Source: DASXRA01 sp963737425 (GTDB taxonomy: Bacteria; Actinomycetota; Actinomycetes; Mycobacteriales; Jatrophihabitantaceae). From it: 64,000 bases of DNA. The notes below the pieces were generated by a model. It worked only from the letters and a program-made list of their open reading frames with translations. It did not search any database and was not told where the DNA came from. Below, piece by piece: positions 1 to 9,405 of this stretch (positions are counted from its first letter, which is position 1; each line of letters starts with the position of its first letter). Made by a program: the position numbers and the translations under genes. The stretch lies in the NCBI GenBank assembly GCA_963737425.1, contig CAVTSX010000003.1, forward strand, positions 248,001-312,000. The letters run 5' to 3'.

Positions 1-19
1 CCGCCCAAGGAGGTCGATC

Positions 20-1846
20 ATGAACGGTCGTCGGGTTCGGGTCGCGGTTGTCTCGAGCGCGGGATTGCTCGCCCTGTCTGCGGCGCCGGCGAGCGCCGTC
101 GTCGCAGGCGCCGAAAGCAGCGCGGTGACGCAAACATCGCCGAAGCATTGCGAATCGGGCGCACATACGCTCTCGCATTTCGGCGACCACGTGTATCCCG
201 AGACGGGCAATGGTGGCTATACCAGCCTGCACACCGACGTCCACATGGTCTACGACGCGCCGACCAACCAGTTCCTGCCCGGCAACCATGTCGTCCTCAC
301 CGACCGGGCGACCCAGTGCCTGACCGACTTCAGCCTCGACTTCGAACGCACCTCCGTCGACCCGACCAACGGCCCGGACATGACGGTGCAGTCCGTCTTC
401 GTTAACGGCCGGCGCGCCGCGTTCACGTTCGTCCAACCCACCTATCCGGGCGACCCGAACGGGCAGAACGATCCCGATCCCCGGGCGCACCAGGCGAGCC
501 AGGTCAACCCCGTCGGCGGTCCGGCCGCCAACCCGCTGCCACCGGCGTGCGCCCCGGAGGTGACCGGCGACGACGTCAACGCACAGAACGGTGAACCGTG
601 CCGGGCGAACAAACTGGTGATCACCCCGGCGCACAGCATTCCGGACCACGCCACGTTCAAGGTCACGGTGAACTACACCGGCCGTCCGGGCGTGCACACC
701 GACGGCGACGGGACGACCGAAGGCTGGTTCCGAAACGACTCACCGCTCGGTGACGGTGGCTTCGTCACCACCGAACCGGTCGGCACCGAGGACTGGATGC
801 CGCTGAACGACCATCCGAGCGCGAAACCGACCTACGACTTCTTCGACACCGTCAACGCGGGCAAGACCGCGATCGCGAACGGCGTGCTGCTCTGGTCGGC
901 GCACAACCGGCCCGACGCCAACTTCCCCGGCGGCTCGACGACGTGGCGCTGGCATTCCCCCGCGACCATCGCCAGCTACCTGGTCGAGAACAGCGTCGGC
1001 GACTACGACCTGACCACGCGCAAGGGCAGCGACGGGATCCGCTACTACGAGGCGCAGAGCAGTTCCATCGGCGCCGCGCAGAAGCAGGCCAACCTCGCGA
1101 TCATGGACCAGCAGCAGGACATCACCGACTTCCAGAGCCAGTTCAACGGCCGCTTCCCGTTCACGTCGGACGGCGTCCTCGTCGGCATCCCCGAGGCCGG
1201 ATTCGAAGAAGAGATGCAGACGATGATCACCTTCCAGGGCGGCCAGATCGACCTCGACACGTTCAATCACGAGAACATGCACCAGTGGTGGGGCGACAAC
1301 GTCAGCGAGGCCAACTACAACCTGACCTTCTTCAAGGAGGGCATGGCCACCCTCGGCGAGTACCTGTTCGACGCCCGTAACGCGGCGACCGCCGCCGGAG
1401 GCATGGGCACGCCCGCCGGCGACGCCGCATTCGAAGCCAGCCTGGTGACCCAGTTCAACCGGAACTACGGGAGCAACCGGCTGTGGACGCAAGCCCCGTC
1501 CGATCCCACGCCGGCGCGCCTGTTCTCCGGCAGCTTCACCTACACCCGGCCCGGCACCGCCTACATCGCCCTGCGCCAGATCCTCGGCAAGGACAACTTC
1601 ACCAACGCGATGAAGCAGATCCAGTGGGTTTACGGCGGGGGCAGCATCACCGAAGCCCAACTGGAGGCGGGTTTCCACCGCTTCATGCCGAATCACAGCG
1701 CGGCGTGCAGCGCCCGCCTCGACCAGTTCTTCACGCAGTGGTTCGACACGGCCTTCTCGAGCAGTGGCAACCCGAACCGGCCGCAGCTCACCGGCCCCGG
1801 ACTCGCCGGACCAGGCTTCTACAACGCGGACGGCACCTGCGGCTGA
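20..1846 (+). CDS. Secreted M1-family (gluzincin) metallopeptidase
   Basis: Predicted exported zinc peptidase of 608 residues. The first ~26 residues form a signal peptide (charged start, Leu/Ala core, ASA-type cleavage). The zinc site HENMH at about residue 417 is followed, after exactly 18 residues, by the third ligand Glu in FFKEGMA, the HExxH-x18-E arrangement of M1 aminopeptidases. Upstream, where classical M1 enzymes carry GxMEN, this protein has an EAGFEEEMQT segment, so aminopeptidase specificity is uncertain. The N-terminal half is the beta-rich M1 domain. An AAGGAGG ribosome site lies just before the ATG. Its stop codon abuts the stop of the convergent cupin gene with no gap. Confidence 0.85.
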   Translation: MNGRRVRVAVVSSAGLLALSAAPASAVVAGAESSAVTQTSPKHCESGAHTLSHFGDHVYPETGNGGYTSLHTDVHMVYDAPTNQFLPGNHVVLTDRATQCLTDFSLDFERTSVDPTNGPDMTVQSVFVNGRRAAFTFVQPTYPGDPNGQNDPDPRAHQASQVNPVGGPAANPLPPACAPEVTGDDVNAQNGEPCRANKLVITPAHSIPDHATFKVTVNYTGRPGVHTDGDGTTEGWFRNDSPLGDGGFVTTEPVGTEDWMPLNDHPSAKPTYDFFDTVNAGKTAIANGVLLWSAHNRPDANFPGGSTTWRWHSPATIASYLVENSVGDYDLTTRKGSDGIRYYEAQSSSIGAAQKQANLAIMDQQQDITDFQSQFNGRFPFTSDGVLVGIPEAGFEEEMQTMITFQGGQIDLDTFNHENMHQWWGDNVSEANYNLTFFKEGMATLGEYLFDARNAATAAGGMGTPAGDAAFEASLVTQFNRNYGSNRLWTQAPSDPTPARLFSGSFTYTRPGTAYIALRQILGKDNFTNAMKQIQWVYGGGSITEAQLEAGFHRFMPNHSAACSARLDQFFTQWFDTAFSSSGNPNRPQLTGPGLAGPGFYNADGTCG

Positions 1847-2185
1847 TCACCGGTGAGATCGCGGCACCGCGGTCAGCAGGATCGCTGAGTCCTCGATCGC
1901 GGCGACGGCGTGCCGCATCGGCGGGATCTCGACCAGGTCGCCGGTGCGCGCCTGCCACGTCTCGCCGCCGGCGCGCAACTCGACCCGCCCGCTGATGACG
2001 TACAGCGTCGCCTCGCCCGGGTTGTCGTGGTCGGCCAGCTGCGCCCCCTTGCGCAAGGCCACGACGGTTTGGCGCAGGACGCGCTCGTGGCCACCGACGA
2101 CAGTCGTCGCCGCGCGTGCGGAGTCGGCCCGCCCGGCCGCTGCGAGTTGTTCACGCGCCAACGCGTCGAGCGACACCTTCTGCAT
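1847..2185 (-). CDS. Small cupin-domain protein at the end of the nar operon
   Basis: About 112 residues forming one cupin barrel. The segment around DNPGEATLYVISGRVEL and the later GDLVEIPPMRHAV match cupin motifs 1 and 2, with candidate metal-binding His/Glu. I chose the second ATG because GAGGGGA lies about 6 bases before it; an ATG six bases further up is possible. It starts 11 bp after narI stops and is probably co-transcribed with the nitrate reductase genes. A role in sensing or protecting the nitrate/nitrite system is only inference from position; substrate is unknown. Confidence 0.75.
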   Translation of the reverse strand: MQKVSLDALAREQLAAAGRADSARAATTVVGGHERVLRQTVVALRKGAQLADHDNPGEATLYVISGRVELRAGGETWQARTGDLVEIPPMRHAVAAIEDSAILLTAVPRSHR

Positions 2186-2196
2186 GGTCATTCCCC

Positions 2197-2940
2197 TCAG
2201 CGGTGAGCCGTATCGGATGTATCGACAGGTTCCCAGCCGCGGCGCGCCGGGCGGGCACCGGTACCGGTCATGTCACGCGAGCGGTAGACGATGTAGGGCC
2301 GGGTCAGGTAGCCCAGTGGCGCCGAGAAGACGTGAACGAGCCGGGTGAACGGCCACGCCGCGAACAGCACCCAGGCGAGCATGACGTGGAGCTGGAAGCC
2401 CACCGGCGCCTTGTCGATCAGGTCGACGTCAGGGTGCAGGTAGAACACCGACCGGAAATACGGTGCCACGGTGAGCCGGTAGTCGTGCGGGTGCCCGGTG
2501 AGGTTGCCGAGCACCGTCGCCGACAGCCCAGCGATCAGGGTCGCCACCAGCAGCACGTACATCGCCTTGTCATTGCGAGTGGTCGCCGAGAACACCGGGC
2601 CGGTCGTGCGTCTGCGGTAGATGAGGATTGCTATGCCGGACAACGTCATCACACCGGACACGACACCAAGGGTGAGGGCCGCGGCGTGATACGCGTGCTC
2701 GGAGATGCCGACCGCCTTGGTCGCCGACTCCGGGATCAGGATTCCCCCGACGTGACCGATCACGACGAACAGAATGCCGAAATGAAACAGCGGACTGCCC
2801 AGTCGCAGCAGGCGGTTCTCGTAGAGCTGACTGCTGCGGGTCGTCCAGCCGAACTTGTCGTAGCGGTAACGCCAGACGTGGCCGCCGACGAACGTTGCGA
2901 TGGCGACGTAGGGAACGATGACCCACAGCAGCGTTCTCAT
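2197..2940 (-). CDS. narI: Respiratory nitrate reductase gamma subunit (cytochrome b)
   Basis: 247-residue membrane cytochrome b that takes electrons from quinol and passes them to NarH. About five hydrophobic spans are visible, starting with the N-terminal LLWVIVPYVAIATFVGGHVW. Histidines in or near the spans (GGHVWR, LFHFG, GHVGG, LHVMLAW) are candidate ligands of the two b hemes. The length is close to the NarI norm. Its ATG overlaps the narJ stop as ATGA, which fixes the start and implies translational coupling. It is the fourth gene of narGHJI. Confidence 0.95.
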   Translation of the reverse strand: MRTLLWVIVPYVAIATFVGGHVWRYRYDKFGWTTRSSQLYENRLLRLGSPLFHFGILFVVIGHVGGILIPESATKAVGISEHAYHAAALTLGVVSGVMTLSGIAILIYRRRTTGPVFSATTRNDKAMYVLLVATLIAGLSATVLGNLTGHPHDYRLTVAPYFRSVFYLHPDVDLIDKAPVGFQLHVMLAWVLFAAWPFTRLVHVFSAPLGYLTRPYIVYRSRDMTGTGARPARRGWEPVDTSDTAHR

Positions 2941-3560
2941 CGGCGAGCCCCCATGTACTCCGGCGGCGCGAACGGTTCGAGCCCGACCTCCTCGGCCGGC
3001 GGGCCGCTGCGGGCGAGTTCCAGTGCCTTCTGCAGGTCGCGGGGCGCGGGCTCGGGCAGCACGGCACGGATGAGGTCGATGACCTGAACATACGGTGATC
3101 GCGCTTCGGTGAGCGCGAGGCTCAGCAGTTCGATCCCAGCGCGATTCTCGCGCAACAGCGCAAGGCCGGCTTCGGGCGAGCGCGCGGTGAACTCGCATAC
3201 GACGGCGAGATGATCGGGAAGTTCCTCCGAGCCAAGGGTGAAACCGGCAACGCGGTAGGCGTGGGTGAAGCGCAACATCGCCATACCGCGTTTGCGGGTG
3301 TCGCCGAACGCGTAGTAGGTGAGATAAAGGCAGCACCGCCGGCGAAGGTCGAACGTCTCGACGTAGTGCCGCGCGAGCCCGCCGGCCGGTGTCGCGTTCG
3401 CCTGCGCTACGAACTGGTCAAGGGCAGCACCTGCGTGCGCGGGCAACGCGCCCGCGGCCTGCTGCAGCAGGGGAATCTGGCACCGCCATTCGTCATCGGG
3501 GTATTCGAGACACAGCGCCGCCGCCTGCAGGGCACGCGAACGATCGAGCTCCGATGTCAC
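2937..3560 (-). CDS. narJ: Nitrate reductase assembly chaperone NarJ
   Basis: 207-residue cytoplasmic chaperone needed for cofactor insertion into NarG before membrane attachment; it is not part of the final enzyme. It has the TorD/DmsD-like helical fold, with family-typical segments such as LCLEYPDDEW near the start and YVETFDLRRRCCLYLTYY in the middle. It overlaps narH upstream by 4 bp and narI downstream by 4 bp, so the three genes are translationally coupled. Position between narH and narI is the standard narGHJI order. Confidence 0.95.
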   Translation of the reverse strand: MTSELDRSRALQAAALCLEYPDDEWRCQIPLLQQAAGALPAHAGAALDQFVAQANATPAGGLARHYVETFDLRRRCCLYLTYYAFGDTRKRGMAMLRFTHAYRVAGFTLGSEELPDHLAVVCEFTARSPEAGLALLRENRAGIELLSLALTEARSPYVQVIDLIRAVLPEPAPRDLQKALELARSGPPAEEVGLEPFAPPEYMGARR

Positions 3561-5233
3561 CGGCCCGCCTCGCCGTCAGCGTCGCGTCGTGGCGGCATGA
3601 GATCGCCGGCGGCGCCTTTGCCGTCCCAGTTCAGCAGGTTCACCCGCCGCGGCGCGTCCGCCGGGTCGACGAACTCGTCCGACGTCTGGCGTTGCCGCAG
3701 CGCGTGAAAGTTCTCGACCGCGATCGGCGAGGCGCCACCGGAGGATTCACCGAACGGGCCGGAACCGCCCATGCCGGGGCCCTCGTGGTAGTCGAGCGAG
3801 CAGGCAAGTTCTTCGAGCTCGCCGGCGCGTTCGTGCATCTCGCCGTGTGCGGACGGGATGACGTAGCGCTCGTCGTATTTCGCCAACGCCAGCAGCCGGA
3901 ACATGTCCTCGATCTCGGCGCCGGACATGCCTACCGCATCGGCGACTTCGGGACGCCGGGGCAGCCCCAGATTGACATCGCGCATGTACGAGCGCATGGC
4001 CGCGAGCCGGGCCAGCACGTCGCGCACCGGCTTGACGTCCCCGGCGGTGAACAATCCGGCCAGGTACTCGATCGGGATGCGCAGCGCGTCGATCGCCCCG
4101 AACAGGTTGCCGGCGTCCTCGGCGTCGTGGCCGCCGTCCTTCAACACGTCGACGACCGGCGACAGCGGCGGTATGTACCAGACCATCGGCATCGTGCGGT
4201 ATTCCGGATGCAGCGGCAGTGCCACCTCGAACCGGTTGATCAGCGCCCAGACCGGTGAGCGTTGCGCGGCCTCGATCCAGTCGTGCGGGATGCCCGCGGC
4301 CGTCGCCGCACGCTGAACGTCCGAGTCGAACGGATCGAGGAAGACCTCGCGCTGGGCCGCGTACAGCGCCTGATCGTCCACTGTGGACGCTGCCTCCAGC
4401 ACCCGGTCGGCGTCATAAAGCACCAGGCCGATGTAGCGCAGCCGCCCGACACAGGTCTCGGCGCACACCGTCGGGATGCCGACCTCGATGCGCGGGAAGC
4501 AGAACGTGCACTTCTCCGCCTTGCCGGTGCGGTGATTGAAGTAGATCTTCTTGTACGGGCAGCCGGTGACGCACATCCGCCAGCCGCGGCACTTGTCCTG
4601 ATCGACGAGCACGATGCCGTCCTCGGTGCGCTTGTAGATCGCACCGGACGGACAGGACGCTGCGCACGACGGGTTGAGGCAGTGCTCGCAGATGCGGGGC
4701 AGATAGAACAGATAGGTCTGCTCGAACTCCTTGTGCACGCGCGCGCTGATCTCGGCGAGGATCGGGTCGCCCCTGGTCAGTTCCGGCGAGCCACCGAGTG
4801 CGTCGTCCCAATTGGCCGACCACTCGACCTTCATGTCCTTACCGGTGAGCAACGACTTCGGCCGCGCCACCGGAGTGTGTTGCTGGGCGGGCGCGGCGAT
4901 CAGGTTCTCGTAGTCGTACGTCCACGGCTCGTAGTAGTCCTTGATATTCGGCAACAACGGATTGCTGAAGATGGTTGCGAGTTTCTTCAGCCGCCCACCG
5001 GCACGCAGCGTGAGGCGCCCCCGTCGGTTCAGCTTCCAGCCGCCCTGCCAGCGCCGCTGATCTTCATACGTACGTGGGTATCCCTGGCCGGGTCGGGTCT
5101 CGACATTGTTGAACCAGACGTACTCGACGCCGGAGCGGTTGGTCCAGGCCTGCTTGCAGGTGACCGAGCAGGTGTGGCAGCCGATGCACTTGTCGAGGTT
5201 CATCACCATCGCCATCTGCGCCATGACCTTCAT
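3557..5233 (-). CDS. narH: Respiratory nitrate reductase beta subunit (Fe-S)
   Basis: 558-residue electron-transfer subunit carrying four Fe-S clusters between NarI hemes and NarG. Cysteine clusters are visible as CIGCHTCSVTC near residue 16, CEHCLNPSCAASC in the middle, CRGWRMCVTGC, and CTFC...CAETC. The Trp in CRGWRMC is the NarH-type change that makes one cluster a [3Fe-4S]. Length is slightly above the E. coli protein. Its start overlaps the narG stop by one base (TGATG). The extended region after residue 350 is typical of NarH C-terminal domains. Confidence 0.96.
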   Translation of the reverse strand: MKVMAQMAMVMNLDKCIGCHTCSVTCKQAWTNRSGVEYVWFNNVETRPGQGYPRTYEDQRRWQGGWKLNRRGRLTLRAGGRLKKLATIFSNPLLPNIKDYYEPWTYDYENLIAAPAQQHTPVARPKSLLTGKDMKVEWSANWDDALGGSPELTRGDPILAEISARVHKEFEQTYLFYLPRICEHCLNPSCAASCPSGAIYKRTEDGIVLVDQDKCRGWRMCVTGCPYKKIYFNHRTGKAEKCTFCFPRIEVGIPTVCAETCVGRLRYIGLVLYDADRVLEAASTVDDQALYAAQREVFLDPFDSDVQRAATAAGIPHDWIEAAQRSPVWALINRFEVALPLHPEYRTMPMVWYIPPLSPVVDVLKDGGHDAEDAGNLFGAIDALRIPIEYLAGLFTAGDVKPVRDVLARLAAMRSYMRDVNLGLPRRPEVADAVGMSGAEIEDMFRLLALAKYDERYVIPSAHGEMHERAGELEELACSLDYHEGPGMGGSGPFGESSGGASPIAVENFHALRQRQTSDEFVDPADAPRRVNLLNWDGKGAAGDLMPPRRDADGEAGR

Positions 5234-8200
5234 CAGTAGGTCACCTCCTGGCTGCGGCGGCGGATGACCGTGACCTCGTCGCGCTGGTTGCCGGTCGGGC
5301 CGAGATAGTTGAATGCGTAGGACAGTTGCGCATAACCGCCGACAAGGTGGCTCGGCTTGATCAGCAATCGTGTACCCGAGTTGTGGATGCCGCCACGCTT
5401 ACCGCCCGTCTCGGCCAGCGGGACATCCACGACCCGCTCCTGCGCGTGGTACATGTAGACGGTGCCCTCGGGCATCTTCTGCGAGACGATCGCCCGCGCG
5501 ACGATCACGCCATTGCGGTTCACGGCCTCGATCCAGTCGTTGTCGGCGACGCCGATCTTCGCCGCATCGGCCGGGCTCATCCAGATCGTCGGGCCGCCGC
5601 GCGAGAGGCTCAGCATGAACAGGTTGTCCTGGTACTCCGAGTGGATCGACCACTTCGAGTGCGGGGTCAGGTAACGCACGGCGATGCCGAGTTCGCCGGT
5701 AGTGCCGATCTGCGGCTCGCCGAACAGGCGGTGCATGTCGAGCGGTGGACGGAACACCGGCAATTGCTCGCCGAGTTCTGCCATCCAGTCGTGGTCGAGG
5801 AAGAAATGCATGCGACCGGTGAGCGTGTGCCATGGCTTGGATCGTTCGACGTTGATGACGAACGCCGAGTAGCGCCGCCCGCCCGACTCCGACCCGGACC
5901 ACTCCGGCGAGGTGATCACTGCGGTGGGCCGCGCCTGGGTGTCGGCGAAGGTGATCTGCTTCCCCTCGTGCTCGGCGGCCAGATCGGCGAGTGCCGTGCC
6001 CGTGCGCCGCTCCAGCGCGGTGAATCCACCTACGGCGAGATGGCCGTTCGTGGTGCCCGACATCGCAAGAATCGCCTCGCACGCATGGGCATCGCGCGCC
6101 AGTGACGGCCGGCCGTCGGCGACGCCGCCACGCACCACACCGTTCTTTGCGCGCAGGTATTCGACGGACTTCGTCAGGTCGAACGTGACACCCTTCGTCG
6201 TCGCGCCGAGTGAATCGGCGAGCGGGCCGAGCGCTGCGAGCTTGTCGGCAACCGCGGCATAGTCCCGCTCGACCACGACCAGCTTCGGGAAGTTGACGCC
6301 CGGGATCGGGTCGGTGCCCTCGGCGTGCCAGTCCAGCACCGTGCCGTGTGGATTGGCCATCTCGTCGGGAGTGTCGTGCAGCAAGGGCACCGCGACGAGA
6401 TCGTTGCGCGTACCCAGGTTCGTCGCGGCCAGTTCGCTGAAGCGCCGGGCCAGCGTGTGGAACGCGTCGAAGTCGGTGCGCGACTGCCACGGCGGCGGGA
6501 TCGCCGGATTGAACGCGTGCACGAAGGGATGCATGTCGGTGCTGGACAGGTCGTACTTCTCGTACCACGTGGCGGCCGGTAGCACGATGTCGGAGAACAG
6601 CGTCGTCGAGGTCATGCGAAAGTCCATCGACAAAAGCAGATCGAGCTTTCCCGCGGGCGCTTCGTCGCGCCACCGCACGTCGGAGGGACGCGCGTGCGGC
6701 GGAGACTCGCTTGCCCGCACGGAGTCCTCGGCGCCGATCAGATGGCGCAGGAAGTATTCGTCGCCCTTCGCGCTGGAGCCGAGCAGGTTCGACCGCCAGA
6801 CGGTCAGCACTCGCGGCCAGTTCTCCTCGGCATCCGGGTCGTCGCAGGCGAAGCCGACCCGTCCGGCGCGCAACTGCCCGGCGACGAACTCGCCGGGCTG
6901 CTGGCCCGCTCGCTCGGCCGCGTCGGCGAGTTCGAGGGAATTCCAGTTGAACGTCGGGTACGACGGCATCCAGCCCATCCGCGCCGACGTCGCGATCAGG
7001 TCTGCAGCGGTCTTGCCCGCGAAGCGTCCGGTGCCCAATGGCGAGGACAGGTGGGTGTTGTCGGCGGTGTCGTATCGCCATTGGTCGGTGGCCAGGTAGA
7101 AGAAGGCCGTTCCGATCATCGTGCGCGCGGGACGTGCCCAGTCGGTGGCGTTGGCGAGCATCGCGTGTCCGGTGACCGGCCGCACCTTCTCCTGGCCGAC
7201 GTAGTGCGCCCAGCCACCACCGTTCACACCCTGGCAACCGGTGAGCGTGACCAGCGCGAGGAACGTGCGGTAGATCGTGTCGGAGTGGAAGTAATGATTG
7301 GTCCCCGCACCCATGACGATCATCGACCGCCCGCGCGATGCCTCGGCGTTCGCGGCGAACTCGCGGCCGATGCGGGCCGCCGTGCGAGCGGGCACCGACG
7401 TGATCGCTTCCTGCCAGGCCGGCGTGCCGGGTTGGGACGGATCGTCATACCCGGTCGGCCAGTCACCGGGCAGTCCGTCGCGCGCGACGCCGTAGTTGGC
7501 GAGCAGCAGGTCGTACACCGTGGTGACCAGGCGCCCGCCTACCTGGCGCGCCGGCACGCCGCGGCGCATCTGTGCGCCGGCACCGCTCGGTTCGTCGAAA
7601 CGTGGCAGCAGCACCTCCACCGGCTCGCCCTTGCCGTACAGGGTGAGCGCCGGGGTGACATCGCCGAGATCGAGATTCCACCGGCCCATCCCGGCGTCGC
7701 CGTAGTGGAAGCCGAGCGAGCCGTTCGGTACCACCGGCTCGTCGGTCGATGCGTCGAGCAGCACCGTCTTGAACTGCGCGTTCTCGCCATCCTCGCCGAG
7801 GTCGGCCGCGGTGAGGAACTTGCCCGCGGTGTAGGCGCCATCGCGTTCGTCGAGCGCGACGAGGAACGGCAGGTCGGTGAATCGCCTTACGTAGTCGGCA
7901 AAGTAGGGCACCCGTCGTTCGACGAAGAACTCTCGCAGCACCACATGGCCCATTGCCATCGCCAGAGCGCCGTCGGTGCCAGGATGCGCAGCGAGCCACT
8001 CGTCAGCGAACTTGACGTTGTCGGCGTAGTCCGGGGCGACGGCGATTACCTTCTGCCCGCGGTAGCGCGCTTCGGTCATCCAGTGCGCATCCGGCGTACG
8101 CGTCACGGGCAGGTTGGAACCCCACATGATCAGGTAGCCCGCGTCCCACCAGTCCGCCGACTCGGGCACGTCGGTCTGATCGCCGAACACCTGTGGCGAG

Positions 8201-8922
8201 GCCACCGGCAGGTCGGCGTACCAGTCGTAGAACGAGAGCATCGGCGCGCCGAGCAGCGCGTGATACCTGGCCCCGGCCGCATGGCTGACCATGCTCATCG
8301 CCGGGATCGGCGAGAAGCCGAAGACACGATCGGGCCCCCTCGCCTTGATCGTGTGCACCTGCGCGGCGGCGGCTATTTCGACCGCCTCGTCCCACGTCGC
8401 GCGGACGAACCCGCCCTTGCCGCGAGCGGTCACATACCGGCGGCGCAGTTCGGGCGTGCCGACGATCTCGGCCCAAGCGGCGACCGGATCGCCGCCGGCG
8501 CGGGCCTTCGCGGCCCGGAACAGTTCGAGCAACACACCGCGCACGTAGGGGTAACGGACCCGGGTCGGCGAGTAGGTGTACCAGGAGAACGCCGCGCCCC
8601 GCGGGCACCCGCGCGGTTCGTACTCGGGCTTGTCCGGACCGACGGACGGGTAGTCGGTCTGCTGCGATTCCCAGGTGATGATGCCGTCCTTGACGTACAC
8701 CTTCCACGAGCAGGATCCGGTGCAGTTCACGCCGTGCGTGGAACGCACGACCTTGTCGTAGGACCAGCGATCGCGATAGAACGAATCGGCTTCGCGGCCG
8801 CCCTTCTTGGTGATCGTTCGCAGATCATCCGAGACCGTGCCGCTCCGCAGGTGGCGCCCCGCTCGCAGCAGCGCCTCGGTCAACGGATCGTCCAGGGCAG
8901 CAGGCTGATCGGCAGGCGTCAC
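5233..8922 (-). CDS. narG: Respiratory nitrate reductase alpha subunit (Mo-bisMGD)
   Basis: Catalytic subunit reducing nitrate to nitrite at a molybdenum bis-MGD centre on the cytoplasmic side. The N-terminal His/Cys motif HGVNCTGSCSW, followed by a Cys in GCPRGAAFSW, matches the ligands of the FS0 cluster. The segment SFYDWYADLPVASPQ contains the Asp that ligates Mo in NarG. About 1229 residues, as expected. I chose the GTG at 8922 because GGAGG sits 7 bases upstream; a TTG 60 bases further up (1249 aa) is the alternative. No Tat motif is seen, as is usual for cytoplasm-facing NarG. Confidence 0.95.
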   Translation of the reverse strand: MTPADQPAALDDPLTEALLRAGRHLRSGTVSDDLRTITKKGGREADSFYRDRWSYDKVVRSTHGVNCTGSCSWKVYVKDGIITWESQQTDYPSVGPDKPEYEPRGCPRGAAFSWYTYSPTRVRYPYVRGVLLELFRAAKARAGGDPVAAWAEIVGTPELRRRYVTARGKGGFVRATWDEAVEIAAAAQVHTIKARGPDRVFGFSPIPAMSMVSHAAGARYHALLGAPMLSFYDWYADLPVASPQVFGDQTDVPESADWWDAGYLIMWGSNLPVTRTPDAHWMTEARYRGQKVIAVAPDYADNVKFADEWLAAHPGTDGALAMAMGHVVLREFFVERRVPYFADYVRRFTDLPFLVALDERDGAYTAGKFLTAADLGEDGENAQFKTVLLDASTDEPVVPNGSLGFHYGDAGMGRWNLDLGDVTPALTLYGKGEPVEVLLPRFDEPSGAGAQMRRGVPARQVGGRLVTTVYDLLLANYGVARDGLPGDWPTGYDDPSQPGTPAWQEAITSVPARTAARIGREFAANAEASRGRSMIVMGAGTNHYFHSDTIYRTFLALVTLTGCQGVNGGGWAHYVGQEKVRPVTGHAMLANATDWARPARTMIGTAFFYLATDQWRYDTADNTHLSSPLGTGRFAGKTAADLIATSARMGWMPSYPTFNWNSLELADAAERAGQQPGEFVAGQLRAGRVGFACDDPDAEENWPRVLTVWRSNLLGSSAKGDEYFLRHLIGAEDSVRASESPPHARPSDVRWRDEAPAGKLDLLLSMDFRMTSTTLFSDIVLPAATWYEKYDLSSTDMHPFVHAFNPAIPPPWQSRTDFDAFHTLARRFSELAATNLGTRNDLVAVPLLHDTPDEMANPHGTVLDWHAEGTDPIPGVNFPKLVVVERDYAAVADKLAALGPLADSLGATTKGVTFDLTKSVEYLRAKNGVVRGGVADGRPSLARDAHACEAILAMSGTTNGHLAVGGFTALERRTGTALADLAAEHEGKQITFADTQARPTAVITSPEWSGSESGGRRYSAFVINVERSKPWHTLTGRMHFFLDHDWMAELGEQLPVFRPPLDMHRLFGEPQIGTTGELGIAVRYLTPHSKWSIHSEYQDNLFMLSLSRGGPTIWMSPADAAKIGVADNDWIEAVNRNGVIVARAIVSQKMPEGTVYMYHAQERVVDVPLAETGGKRGGIHNSGTRLLIKPSHLVGGYAQLSYAFNYLGPTGNQRDEVTVIRRRSQEVTY

Positions 8923-9074
8923 GCGGTGACCTCCGTCGGGGGTGGGAACTCCCTCGCTCGTGATCCTCGCATGATCCTTCAATTACGGCAGGCGCACGCG
9001 CTAGCACACGGCTGCACAGTCGCTGAGTGCCTTCGAGGTCTGATCGCCCGCGCGATCAGTATCGATCCGCGGAA

Positions 9075-9404
9075 TCACTTGTGAGCCTGGTTGGCCGGCC
9101 AGTCAGCTGCCGGTTGCGGCGAGTCGAGTTCGGCGAGCATCGAGTCGATGACATGGTGCTCGCCGGTCAACGCGTCGATCAGCTCAGGGAAGTCCGCGCG
9201 CATCGCCGGGAACAGCCCGCCCTCCTCGACCACTGTGTGCGGCCCGAGCACGTCTCGCATCGTCTGGCTGATCGTGCGGGCAATGCTCGCGTCCTCGGCT
9301 TGTGCAGCGCGCCCCAACTCACGCCCGAGTTCGCGCAGCCGGTCGTGCTCCGCGGTGAGTTCGGCTATGGCGTCGAGGCTCTGGCAGCCGCAGTACTCGC
9401 ACAT
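9075..9404 (-). CDS. Hemerythrin-domain protein in the nar operon
   Basis: 109-residue protein with a hemerythrin-like HHE fold. Candidate iron ligands lie in AEHDRLRE, GPHTVVEEGGLF and GEHHVIDSML. The N-terminus carries CEYCGC, a short Cys motif. Its ATG lies one base after the narK stop, and narG follows after about 150 bases, so it sits inside the nitrate cluster. Hemerythrin proteins bind O2 or NO or sense metal/redox state. A role in protecting or sensing during nitrate respiration is inferred from location only. Confidence 0.8.
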   Translation of the reverse strand: MCEYCGCQSLDAIAELTAEHDRLRELGRELGRAAQAEDASIARTISQTMRDVLGPHTVVEEGGLFPAMRADFPELIDALTGEHHVIDSMLAELDSPQPAADWPANQAHK

Positions 9405-9405
9405 G

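Noticed and set aside
740..1696. 318-codon minus-strand frame under the M1 peptidase gene
   Set aside because: Antisense shadow; the plus strand carries the zinc motif and ribosome site.
8930..8955. GGGAACTCCC near narG as a second DosR-type box
   Set aside because: The palindrome lacks the spacing and bases of the DosR motif and overlaps the narG leader.
6694..9084. Long plus-strand reading frame antisense to narG
   Set aside because: A GC-rich shadow of narG: Arg/Gly/Pro-rich translation, no known domain, while the minus strand encodes a full NarG.
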